Part shown: piece by piece, positions 1 through 11,433 of the stretch
Layout: each line of letters opens with the position of its first letter
Numbering within the stretch: the first letter of the stretch is position 1
Source: Aristolochia californica
Taxonomy: Eukaryota > Streptophyta > Magnoliopsida > Piperales > Aristolochiaceae
Length of the DNA stretch: 64,000 nucleotides
NCBI GenBank assembly: GCA_029961685.1
Contig: JARWKL010000007.1
Span: 26,359,013 to 26,423,012 of the forward strand
Reading direction: 5' to 3'
Translations under genes and position numbers: made by a program
The notes under the pieces: model-generated
Told to the model about the DNA's origin: nothing
The model's input: the letters and a program-made list of their open reading frames with translations, nothing else
Database searches by the model: none

Positions 1-1346
1 TGAGAATTTAATGAGCGTTTGTTATTCTCTTTAAAAGCTTTGCATCCATAGCTCATTTGAATCTTTAACATGTTTCAAACATGCATATCCATTTTTAAAA
101 CATCTGTGGATGAAATCTCTTTCTTGCAAAATTCCAAGCTATTAGGGTTAAACTAGTGGAATTTCACAAAATTTGATCACAAAACTTTTGTGTTCATTTG
201 TGTTGGGTGAATAAATTTTCTTTATTTCTATTTGTTATTGTTTAAAATTTTTTCCATCCATCAACTATAAAATTTTCATTTTCATGTAAGCTTTTTGCCT
301 TGTTTGTTTTCGAGATGAAGGGAGAGCGAAAAGTCAAAGTTTTGATTGAAGAAAAGAGTGTACATCTAAACTGGAAAAGCACAACGCGCAATTATAGGGA
401 GATAAAATTCCAAAGAGTGTCTGTTATTTTTAGGGATTGTAAGCTCTTTTTAGATTTTATATCTCAGGTTTTGCAATCGTCGGGAAAAATTGGTGGCAGA
501 GGATTTTTAACTGAGTGGTGAATTGCAATCCATAAGTCATTTCATACAAAAATATAGCCTGTTACGCATGATAAATCACTTTACAATGATCTATGATTAA
601 TTATGTCAGCTTTTTGCAAATGGGAAAATAATGGCATGTTTGACTCGGGTAAATATCCCACCGCAAGTTCACCTGAGAATTTAATGTGCGTTTGTTATTC
701 TCTTTAAAAGCTTTGCATCCATAGCTCATTTGCATCTTTAACATGTTTCAAACATTTATATCCATTTTTAAAACATGTGTGGATGAAATCTCTTTCTTGC
801 AAAATTCCAAGCTATTAGGGTTAAACTAATGGAATTTCTAAAAATTGGATAACAAAACTTTTGTGTTCATTTGTGTTGGGTGAATAAATTTTCTTTATTT
901 ATATTTTTTATTGTTTTAAATTTTTTCTATACATCAACTATAAAATTTTCATTTTGTTGTAAGCTTTTTGCCTTGTTTGTTTTGAGGATGAAGGGAGAGC
1001 GAAAAGTAAAAGTTTTGATTTAAAAAAAAAGTGTACATCTAAAATGGAAAATCACAATGCACAATTGTAGGGAGAGATAATTCCAAGGGTGTCTGTAATT
1101 TTTAGGGATTTTAAGCTCTTTTTAGTTTTTATATCTCAAGTTTTGCAATCGTTGGGAAAAATTGGTGGCAGAGGATTTTTATCTGAGTGTTGAATTGCAA
1201 TCCATAAGTCATTTCATTCAAAAATATAGCCCGTTACGCTTGATAAATCACAGTACATTCATCTATGATTAATTATGTCAGCTTTTAGCAAATGGGCAAA
1301 ATAATGGCATGTTTGACTCGGGTAAATATCCCACCGCAAGTTCACT
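1..1346. repeat. Dimer copy 1 (most diverged)
   Basis: Units at 1 and 674. The first unit resembles the odd units of copies 2-4, with scattered differences: ATCTGTGGATG against ATCTATGGATG, and a longer CATTTTCATGTAAGC. The second unit (674-1346) is clearly different from the even units downstream. It has ATTTCTAAAAATTGGATAAC and a nine-A run near 1021, features shared with the units at 6734 and, in part, 8746. Copy 1 therefore looks like an edge copy with a different partner unit. Confidence 0.9.
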
Positions 1347-2692
1347 TGAGAATTTAATGAGCGTTTCTTATTCTCTTTAAAAGCTTTGCATCCATAGCTC
1401 ATTTGAATCTTTAACATGTTTCAAACATGCATATCCATTTTTAAAACATCTATGGATGAAATCTCTTTCTTGCAAAATTCCAAGCTATTAGGGTTAAACT
1501 AGTGGAATTTCACAAAATTTGATAACAAAACTTTTGTGTTCATTTGTGTTGGGTGAATAAATTTTCTTTATTTCTATTTGTTATTGTTTTAAATTTTTTC
1601 CATCCATCAACTATAAAATTTTCATTTTTTGTAAGCTTTTTGCCTTGTTTGTTTTCGGGATGAAGGGAGAGCGAAAAGTCAAAGTTTTGATTGAAGAAAA
1701 GAGTGTACATCTAAACTGGAAAAGCACAACGCGCAATTATAGGGAGAGAAAATTCCAAAGAGTGTCTGTTATTTTTAGGGATTGTAAGCTCTTTTTAGAT
1801 TTTATATCTCAGGTTTTGCAATCGTCGGGAAAAATTGGTGGCACAGGATTTTTAACTGAGTGGTGAATTGCAATCCATAAGTCATTTCATACAAAAATAT
1901 AGCCCGTTACGCATGATAAATCACTTTACAATGATCTATGATTAATTATGTCAGCTTTTTGCAAATGGGAAAATAATGGCATGTTTGACTCGGGTAAATA
2001 TCCCACCGCAAGTTCACCTGAGAATTTAATGTGCGTTTGTTATTCTCTTTAAAAGCTTTGCATCCATAGCTCATTTGCATCTTTAACATGTTTCAAACAT
2101 TTATATCCATTTTTAAAACATGTGTGGATGAAATCTCTTTCTTGCAAAATTCCAAGCTATTAGGGTTAAACTAGTGGAATTTCCCAAAATATGAAAACAA
2201 AACTTTTGTGTTCATTTGTGTTGGGTGAATAAATTTTCTTTATTTATATTAGTTATTTTTTAAAAAATTTTACATACATCAACTTTAAAATTTTCATTTT
2301 GTTGTAAGCTTTTTTCCTTGTTTGTTTTCGGGATGAACGGAGAGCGAAAAGTCAAAGTTTTGATATAAGAAAAGAGTGTACATCTAAAATGGAAAAGCAC
2401 AATGCACAATTGTAGGGAGAGATAATTCCAAAGAGTGTCTATAATTTTTACGGATTGTAAGCTCTTTTTAGTTTTTATATCTCAGGTTTTGCAATCGTCG
2501 GGAAAAATTGGTGGCGGAGGATTTTTATCTGAGTGTTGAATTGCAATCCATAAGTCATTTCATTCAAAAATATAGCCCGTTACGCTTGATAAATCACAGT
2601 ACATTCATCTATGATTAATTATGTCAGCTTTTAGCAAATGGGCAAAATAATGGCATGTTTGACTCGGGTAAATATCCCACCGCAAGTTCACT
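1347..2692. repeat. Dimer copy 2
   Basis: Units at 1347 (672 bp) and 2019 (674 bp). Nearly identical to copy 3. The one difference I noticed is ACTGAGTGG near 1855 against ACTAAGTGG near 3201. Confidence 0.94.
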
Positions 2693-4038
2693 TGAGAATT
2701 TAATGAGCGTTTCTTATTCTCTTTAAAAGCTTTGCATCCATAGCTCATTTGAATCTTTAACATGTTTCAAACATGCATATCCATTTTTAAAACATCTATG
2801 GATGAAATCTCTTTCTTGCAAAATTCCAAGCTATTAGGGTTAAACTAGTGGAATTTCACAAAATTTGATAACAAAACTTTTGTGTTCATTTGTGTTGGGT
2901 GAATAAATTTTCTTTATTTCTATTTGTTATTGTTTTAAATTTTTTCCATCCATCAACTATAAAATTTTCATTTTTTGTAAGCTTTTTGCCTTGTTTGTTT
3001 TCGGGATGAAGGGAGAGCGAAAAGTCAAAGTTTTGATTGAAGAAAAGAGTGTACATCTAAACTGGAAAAGCACAACGCGCAATTATAGGGAGAGAAAATT
3101 CCAAAGAGTGTCTGTTATTTTTAGGGATTGTAAGCTCTTTTTAGATTTTATATCTCAGGTTTTGCAATCGTCGGGAAAAATTGGTGGCACAGGATTTTTA
3201 ACTAAGTGGTGAATTGCAATCCATAAGTCATTTCATACAAAAATATAGCCCGTTACGCATGATAAATCACTTTACAATGATCTATGATTAATTATGTCAG
3301 CTTTTTGCAAATGGGAAAATAATGGCATGTTTGACTCGGGTAAATATCCCACCGCAAGTTCACCTGAGAATTTAATGTGCGTTTGTTATTCTCTTTAAAA
3401 GCTTTGCATCCATAGCTCATTTGCATCTTTAACATGTTTCAAACATTTATATCCATTTTTAAAACATGTGTGGATGAAATCTCTTTCTTGCAAAATTCCA
3501 AGCTATTAGGGTTAAACTAGTGGAATTTCCCAAAATATGAAAACAAAACTTTTGTGTTCATTTGTGTTGGGTGAATAAATTTTCTTTATTTATATTAGTT
3601 ATTTTTTAAAAAATTTTACATACATCAACTTTAAAATTTTCATTTTGTTGTAAGCTTTTTTCCTTGTTTGTTTTCGGGATGAACGGAGAGCGAAAAGTCA
3701 AAGTTTTGATATAAGAAAAGAGTGTACATCTAAAATGGAAAAGCACAATGCACAATTGTAGGGAGAGATAATTCCAAAGAGTGTCTATAATTTTTACGGA
3801 TTGTAAGCTCTTTTTAGTTTTTATATCTCAGGTTTTGCAATCGTCGGGAAAAATTGGTGGCGGAGGATTTTTATCTGAGTGTTGAATTGCAATCCATAAG
3901 TCATTTCATTCAAAAATATAGCCCGTTACGCTTGATAAATCACAGTACATTCATCTATGATTAATTATGTCAGCTTTTAGCAAATGGGCAAAATAATGGC
4001 ATGTTTGACTCGGGTAAATATCCCACCGCAAGTTCACT
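2693..4038. repeat. Dimer copy 3
   Basis: Units at 2693 and 3365. Nearly identical to copy 4. The one difference I noticed is GGATTTTTATCTG near 3867 against GGATTTCTATCTG near 5213. Confidence 0.94.
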
Positions 4039-5384
4039 TGAGAATTTAATGAGCGTTTCTTATTCTCTTTAAAAGCTTTGCATCCATAGCTCATTTGAAT
4101 CTTTAACATGTTTCAAACATGCATATCCATTTTTAAAACATCTATGGATGAAATCTCTTTCTTGCAAAATTCCAAGCTATTAGGGTTAAACTAGTGGAAT
4201 TTCACAAAATTTGATAACAAAACTTTTGTGTTCATTTGTGTTGGGTGAATAAATTTTCTTTATTTCTATTTGTTATTGTTTTAAATTTTTTCCATCCATC
4301 AACTATAAAATTTTCATTTTTTGTAAGCTTTTTGCCTTGTTTGTTTTCGGGATGAAGGGAGAGCGAAAAGTCAAAGTTTTGATTGAAGAAAAGAGTGTAC
4401 ATCTAAACTGGAAAAGCACAACGCGCAATTATAGGGAGAGAAAATTCCAAAGAGTGTCTGTTATTTTTAGGGATTGTAAGCTCTTTTTAGATTTTATATC
4501 TCAGGTTTTGCAATCGTCGGGAAAAATTGGTGGCACAGGATTTTTAACTAAGTGGTGAATTGCAATCCATAAGTCATTTCATACAAAAATATAGCCCGTT
4601 ACGCATGATAAATCACTTTACAATGATCTATGATTAATTATGTCAGCTTTTTGCAAATGGGAAAATAATGGCATGTTTGACTCGGGTAAATATCCCACCG
4701 CAAGTTCACCTGAGAATTTAATGTGCGTTTGTTATTCTCTTTAAAAGCTTTGCATCCATAGCTCATTTGCATCTTTAACATGTTTCAAACATTTATATCC
4801 ATTTTTAAAACATGTGTGGATGAAATCTCTTTCTTGCAAAATTCCAAGCTATTAGGGTTAAACTAGTGGAATTTCCCAAAATATGAAAACAAAACTTTTG
4901 TGTTCATTTGTGTTGGGTGAATAAATTTTCTTTATTTATATTAGTTATTTTTTAAAAAATTTTACATACATCAACTTTAAAATTTTCATTTTGTTGTAAG
5001 CTTTTTTCCTTGTTTGTTTTCGGGATGAACGGAGAGCGAAAAGTCAAAGTTTTGATATAAGAAAAGAGTGTACATCTAAAATGGAAAAGCACAATGCACA
5101 ATTGTAGGGAGAGATAATTCCAAAGAGTGTCTATAATTTTTACGGATTGTAAGCTCTTTTTAGTTTTTATATCTCAGGTTTTGCAATCGTCGGGAAAAAT
5201 TGGTGGCGGAGGATTTCTATCTGAGTGTTGAATTGCAATCCATAAGTCATTTCATTCAAAAATATAGCCCGTTACGCTTGATAAATCACAGTACATTCAT
5301 CTATGATTAATTATGTCAGCTTTTAGCAAATGGGCAAAATAATGGCATGTTTGACTCGGGTAAATATCCCACCGCAAGTTCACT
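4039..5384. repeat. Dimer copy 4 (last of the dimer array)
   Basis: Units at 4039 and 4711. It is followed not by another odd unit but by a second even-type unit at 5385. The dimer alternation therefore breaks at 5385. Confidence 0.94.
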
Positions 5385-7396
5385 TGAGAATTTAATGTGC
5401 GTTTGTTATTCTCTTTAAAAGCTTTGCATCCATAGCTCATTTGCATCTTTAACATGTTTCAAACATTTATATCCATTTTTAAAACATGTGTGGATGAAAT
5501 CTCTTTCTTGCAAAATTCCAAGCTATTAGGGTTAAACTAGTGGAATTTCCCAAAATATGAAAACAAAACTTTTGTGTTCATTTGTGTTGGGTGAAAAATT
5601 TTCTTTATTTATATTAGTTATTTTTTAAAAAAATTTCCATACATCAACTTTAAAATTTTCATTTTGTTGTAAGCTTTTTTCCTTGTTTGTTTTCGGGATG
5701 AAGGGAGAGCGAAAAGTCAAAGTTTTGATATAAGAAAAGAGTGTACATCTAAAATGGAAAAGCAAAATGCAAAATTGTAGGGAGTGATAATTCCAAAGAG
5801 TGTCTTTAATTTTTAGGGATTGTAAGCTCTTTTAAGTTTTTATATCTCAGGTTTCGCAATAATCGGGAAAAATTGGTGGCAAATGATTTTTAACTGAGCG
5901 TTGAATTGCAATCCATAAGTCATTTCATACAAAAATATAGCCCGTTACGCATGATAAATCACTTTACAATCATCTATGATTGTTAGATCAAATTTTTGAA
6001 AATGGGCAAAATAATGACTTGTTAGACTCGGGTAAATATCCCACTGCACATTCACTTGAGAATTTAAAGAGCATTGGTTATTCTCTTTAAAAGATTTGGA
6101 TCCATAGGTCATTTAAATCTTTAACATGTTTCAAGCATGCATATCCATTTTTAAAACATGTGTAGAAAAAATCTCCTCCAAGTAAAATTCCAAGCTTAAT
6201 AGGGTTCGACGAATGGAATTTCCCAAACTTGGATAACAAAACTTTTGTGTTCATTTGTGGTGTGTGAATAGATATTTCTTATTTACATTAGTTATTATTT
6301 TAAATATTTTCCACACATCAACGATAAAATTTTAATTTTGTTGTGACCTTTTTTGCCTTTTTTGTTTACGGGATGAAGGGGGAAAGAAAAATCCTAGTTC
6401 AGATTTAAAAAAAAATATGTACATCTAAAATGAAAATGCACCATGCGCAAATGTAGAGAGAGATATTTCCAAGGAGTGTCTATATGTTTTAGGGATCGTA
6501 TGCACTTTTTCATTTTTATATCTAAGGTTTTGCAATCGTCGGGAAACGGGGGAGGCGGGCGGTTTTTAACTGAGTGTTGACTTCAAATCCATAAGTCATT
6601 TCTTACAAAAATATAGCCCGTTACGCGTGGCAAATCACTTTACAATCATCTTTGATTAATTATGTCAAATTTTTGGAAATGGGCAAAATAATGGCATGTT
6701 TGACTCGGGTAAATATCCCCCCGCAAGTTCACTTGAGAATTTAATGAGTGTTTGTTATTCTCTTTAAATGCTTTGCACCCATAGATCATTTGCATCTTTA
6801 ACTTGTTTCAAACATGCATATCCATTTTTAAAACATGTGTGGATGAAATCTCTTTCTTGCAAAATTCCAAGCTATTAGGGTTAAACTAGTGGAATTTCTA
6901 AAAATTGGATAACAAAACTTTTGTGTTCATTTGTGTTGGGTGAATAAATTTTCTTTATTTATATTTTTTATTGTTTTAAATTTTTTCCATACATCAACTT
7001 TAAAATTTTCATTTTGGTGTAAGCTTTTTGCCTTGTTTGTTTTGAGGAAGAAGGGAGAGCGAAAAGTCAAAGTTTTGATTTAAAAAAAAAGTGTACATCT
7101 AAAATGGAAAATCACAATGCACAATTGTAGGGAGAGATAATTCCAAAGAGTGTCTGTAATTTTTAGGGATTGTAAGCTCTTTTTAGATTTTATATCTCTG
7201 GTTTTGCAATCATCAGAAAAAATTGGTGGCAGAGGATTTTTAACTGAGTGTTGAATTGCAATCCATAAGTCATTTCATAAAAAAATATAGACCGTTATGC
7301 ATGATCAATCACATTACAATCATCTATGATTAATTATGTCTGCTTTTTGCAAATGGGCATGTTTGACTCGGGTAAATATCCCACCGTTAGTTCACT
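5385..7396. repeat. Variant trimer copy 1 (alpha, beta, alpha in the gamma slot)
   Basis: Units at 5385, 6057 and 6734 (672, 677 and 663 bp). The unit at 5385 starts as an even-type dimer unit (ATGTGCGTTTG, AAAATATGAAAACAAAAC) but ends in an alpha tail, so it is the seam between the dimer array and the trimer arrays. The unit at 6057 has a beta body and a gamma-type tail. The unit at 6734 has an alpha body and a gamma tail in the place a gamma unit would hold. It is 11 bp short because AAAATAATGGC is missing near 7357. Confidence 0.88.
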
Positions 7397-9420
7397 AGAG
7401 AATATAATGAGCGTTTGTTATTCTCTTTAAAAGCTTTGCATCCATGGCTCATTTGCATCTTTAACATGTTTCAAACATGCATATCCATTTTTAAAACATG
7501 TGTGGATGAAATCTCTTTCATGCAAAATTCCATGCTATTAGGGTTAAACTAGTGGAATTTCCAAAAATTGGATAACAAAACTTTTGTGTTCATTTGCGTT
7601 GGATGAATAAATTTTATTTATTTATATTTGTTATTGTTTTAAATTTTTTCCATACATCAATTATAAAATTTTCATTTTGTTGTAAGCTTTTTGCCTTTTT
7701 TGTTTTCAGGATGAAGGGAGAGAGAAAAGTCATAGTTTTGATTTAAGAAAAGAGTGTACATCTAAAATGGAAAAGCATAATGCACAATTGTAGGGAGAGA
7801 TAATTCCAAAGAGTGTCTATAATTTTTAGGGATTGTATGCCCTTTTCAGTTTTTATATCTCAGGTTTTGCAATCATCGGAAAAAATTTGTGGCAGAGGAT
7901 TTTTAACTGAGTGTTGAATTGCAATCCATAAGTCATTACATACAAAAATATAGCCCGTTACGCATGATAAATCACTTTACAATCATTTATGATTGTTAGA
8001 TCAAATTTTTGAAAATGGGCAAAATAATGACTTGTTAGACTCGGGTAAATATCCCACCGCACGTTCACTTGAGAATTTAATGAGCATTGGTTATTCTCTT
8101 TAAAAGCTTTGGATCCATAGGTCATTTAAATCTTTAACATGTTTCAAGCATGCATATCCATTTTTAAAACATGTGTAGAAAAAATCTCCTCCATGTAAAA
8201 TTCCAAGCTTAATAGGGTTGGACTAATGGAATTTCCCAAACTTGGATAACAAAACTTTTGTGTTCATTTGTGGTGTGTGAATAGATAATTTTTATTTACA
8301 TTAGTTATTATTTTAAATATTTTCCACACATCAACGATAAAATTTTAATGTTGTTGTGACCTTTTTTGCCTATTTTGTTTACGGGATGAAGGGGGAGCGA
8401 AAAATCCAAGTTCTGATTTAAAAAAAATGTGTACATCTAAAATGGAAATGCACAATGAACAAATGTAGAGAGAGATATTTCAAAGGAGTGTCTGTATGTT
8501 TTAGGGATTGTATGCACTTCTTCGTTTTTATATCTAAGGTTTTGCAATCGTCGGGAAACGGGGGAGGCGGGCGATTTTTAACTGAGTGTTGACTTCAAAT
8601 CCATAAGTCATTTCTTACAAAAATATAGCCCGTTACGCATGACAAATCACTTTACAATCATTTATGATTAATTATGTCAACTTTTTGCAAATGGGCAAAA
8701 TAATGGTATTTTTGACTCTGGTAAATATCCCACCGCAAGTTCACTAGAAAATTTAATGAGCGTATGTTATTCTCTTTAAAAGCTTTGCATCCATAGATCA
8801 TTTGCATCTTTAACACGTTTCAAACATGCATATCCATTTTTAAAACATGTGTGGATGAAATCTCTTTCTTGCAAAATTCCAATCTATTAGGGTTAAACTA
8901 GTGGAATTTCTAAAAATTGGATAAATAAACTTTTGTGTTCATTTGTGTTGGGTGAATAAATTTTTTTTATTTATATTTTTTATTGTTTTAAATTTTTTCC
9001 ATACATCAACTATAAAATTTTGATTTAGTTGTAAGCTTTTTGCCTTGTTTGTTTTCAGGATGAAGGGAGAGCGAAAAGTCAAAGTTTTGATTTAAACAAA
9101 AAAGTGTACATCTAAAATGGAAAAGCACAATGCACAATTGTAGGGAGAGATAATTCCAAAGAGTGTCTGTAATTTTTAGGGATTGTAAGCTCTTTTTAGT
9201 TTTTATATCTCGGGTTTTGCAATCATCGGAAAAAATTGGTGGCAGAGGATTTTTAACTGAGTGTTGAATTGCAACCCATAAGTCATTTCATACAAAAATA
9301 TAGCCCGTTATGCATGATCAATCACATTACAATCATCTATGATTAATTATGTCAGCTTTTTGCAAATGGGCAAAATAATGGCATGTTTGACTCGGGTAAA
9401 TATCCCACGGCAAGTTCACT
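7397..9420. repeat. Variant trimer copy 2 (alpha, beta, alpha in the gamma slot)
   Basis: Units at 7397, 8070 and 8746 (673, 676 and 675 bp), with the same order and tail types as the copy before: alpha with alpha tail, beta with gamma tail, alpha with gamma tail. The two copies share private variants, such as CCTCCAAGTAAA or CCTCCATGTAAA and ATTTCTAAAAATTGGAT. This marks them as a distinct higher-order form with no gamma body. Confidence 0.88.
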
Positions 9421-11433
9421 TGAGAATTTAATGAGCGTTTGTTATTCTCTTTAAAAGCTTTGCATCCATAGCTCATTTGCATCTTTAACATGTTTCAAAC
9501 AGGCATATCCATTTTTAAAACATGTGTGGATGAAATCTCTTTCTTGCAAAATTCCATGCTATTAGGGTTAAACTAGTGGAATTTCCAAAAATTGGATAAC
9601 AAAACTTTTGTGTTCATTTGTGTTGGGTGAATAAATTTTATTTTTTTATATTTGTTATAGTTTCAAATTTTTTCCATACATCAATTATAAAATTTTCATT
9701 TTGTTGTAAACTTTTTGCCCCTTTTTGTTTTCGGGATGAAGGGAGAGCGAAAAGTCATAGTTTTGATTTAAGAAAAAAGTGTACATCTAAAATGGAAAAG
9801 CACAACGCACAATTGTAGGGAGAGATAATTCCAAAGAGTGTCTGTAATTTTTAGGGGTTGTAAGCTCTTTTTAGTTTTTATATCTCAGGTTTTGCAATGG
9901 TCGGGAAAAATTGGTGGCAGAGGATTTTTAACTGAGTGTTGAATTGCAATCCATAAGTCATTTCATACAAAAATATAGCCCGTTACGCATGATAAATCAC
10001 TTTAAAATCATCTATGATTGTTAGATCAAATTTTTGAAAATGGGCAAAATAATGACTTGTTAGACTCGGGTAAATATCCCACCGCACGTTCACTTGAGAA
10101 TTTAATGAGCGTTGGTTATTCTCTTTAAAAGCTTTGGATCCATAGTTCATTTGAATCTTTAACCTGTTTCAAGCATGCATATCCATTTTTAAAACATGTG
10201 TAGAAAAAATCTCCTTCTTGTAAAATTCCAAGCTTTATAGGGTTGGACTAATGGAATTTCCCAAACTTGGATAACAAAACTTTTGTGTTCATTTGTGATG
10301 TGTGAATAGATATTTTTTATTGACATTAGTTATTATTTTAAATATTTTCCACACATCAACTATAAAATTTTTATTTTGTTGTGATGTTTTTTTGCCTTTT
10401 TTGTACGGGATGAAGGGGGAGCAAAAACTCAAAGTTCTGATGTAACAAAAAAGTGTACATCTAAAATGGAAATGCACAAATGTAGAGAGAGATATTTCCA
10501 AAAAGTGTATGTATGTTTTAGGGATCGTATGCACTTTTTCGTTTTTGTATCTAAGGTTTTGCAATCGTAGGGAAACGGGGGAGGTGGGCGATTTTTAGCT
10601 GAGTGTTGACTTCAAATCCATAAGTCATTTCTTACAAAAATATAGCCCGTTACGCATGACAAATCACTTTACAATCATCTATGATTGCTAGCTCAACTTT
10701 TTGAATATGGGAAAAATAATGGCTTGTTTGACTCGGGCAAATATCCCACCGGAGGTTCACTTGAGAATTTAATGAGCGTTTGTTATTCTCTTTAAAAGCT
10801 TTGGATCCACAGGTCATTTGAATCTTTAACAAGTTTCAAACATGCATATCCATTTTTAAAACATGTGTGGAAAAAATCTCCTGCTTGCAAAATTGCAAGA
10901 TATTTTTTTTGGAATAGTGGAATTTCCCAAACTTGGATAGCAAAACTTTTGTGTTCATTTGTGGTGTGTGAATAAATTTTCTTCATTTAATTTTTTTATT
11001 GTTTTAAACTTTTTCTGTACATCAACTATGAAATTTTCATTTTGTAGTGAGCTTTTTGCCTTGTCTGTTTTTGGGATGAAGGGAGAGCGAAAAGTCAAAG
11101 TTTTAATTTAAGAAAAAAATGTACATCTAAAACGGAAAAGCACAATGAACATATGTAGAGAGAGATAATTCCAAAGAGTGTCTGTAATTTTTAGGGATTG
11201 TAAGCACCTTTTCGTTTTTATATCTCAGGTTTTGCAATTGTCGGGAAAAATTGGTGGCAGAGGATTTTTAACTAAGTATTGCTTTGCAATCCATAAGTCA
11301 TTTCAAACAAAAATATAGCCCGTTACGCATGATAAATCACATTACAATTATCTATGATTAATTATGTCAGCTTTTAGCAAATGGGGAAATAATGGCATTT
11401 TGACTAGGGTAAATATCCCATCGCAAGTTCACT
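9421..11433. repeat. Standard trimer 1 (alpha-beta-gamma)
   Basis: Units at 9421, 10095 and 10762. This is the first true gamma. It still has CAAACATGCATATCC rather than TGGCATGC, so its dyad is intact. The beta unit is 667 bp because one copy of the tandem heptamer AATGCAC is missing at 10471. Confidence 0.9.
10471..10477. repeat. Contracted heptamer AATGCAC x1 in beta
   Basis: GGAAATGCACAAATG has one heptamer where other beta units have two. With other small changes this explains the short 667-bp unit. It is the reverse of the expansion seen at 49025. Confidence 0.88.

Larger units (their letters stand above)
1..5384. repeat. Region 1: dimeric higher-order repeat, four 1346-bp copies
   Basis: Units start at 1, 674, 1347, 2019, 2693, 3365, 4039 and 4711. 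Odd units carry GAGCGTTTCTT (GAGCGTTTGTT in the first), ATTTCACAAAATTTGAT and CACAACGCGCAATTATAGG. Even units from 2019 on carry ATGTGCGTTTG, AACATTTATATCC and AAAATATGAAAACAAAAC. All have alpha bodies and gamma-type tails, so alpha can follow alpha. Each dimer step is exactly 1346 bp. Copies at 1347, 2693 and 4039 differ by only a base or so by eye, which points to a recent amplification. Confidence 0.95.

Noticed and set aside
300..521. Seventy-three-codon frame repeated at 300, 1645, 2991 and 4337
   Set aside because: Its copies follow the 1346-bp dimer step exactly and are almost identical at all positions, as expected for copied satellite. There is no start context, no recognisable domain, and the equivalent frame is broken in other units.
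1021..1030. Poly-A runs as retroposon tails
   Set aside because: The runs are short, sit at a fixed offset in the unit and vary by a base or two; no inserted element precedes them.
1486..1506. TTAGGGTTA and TTTAGGG motifs that resemble telomere repeats
   Set aside because: They occur singly inside each unit (near offsets 145 and 440) and never in tandem, so they are not interstitial telomere repeats.
6203..6213. GGTTCGACGAA, similar to a Pol III B box
   Set aside because: It is a mutated form of GGTTGGACTAA, the normal beta sequence, found in a single unit. No A box or tRNA-like fold accompanies it.
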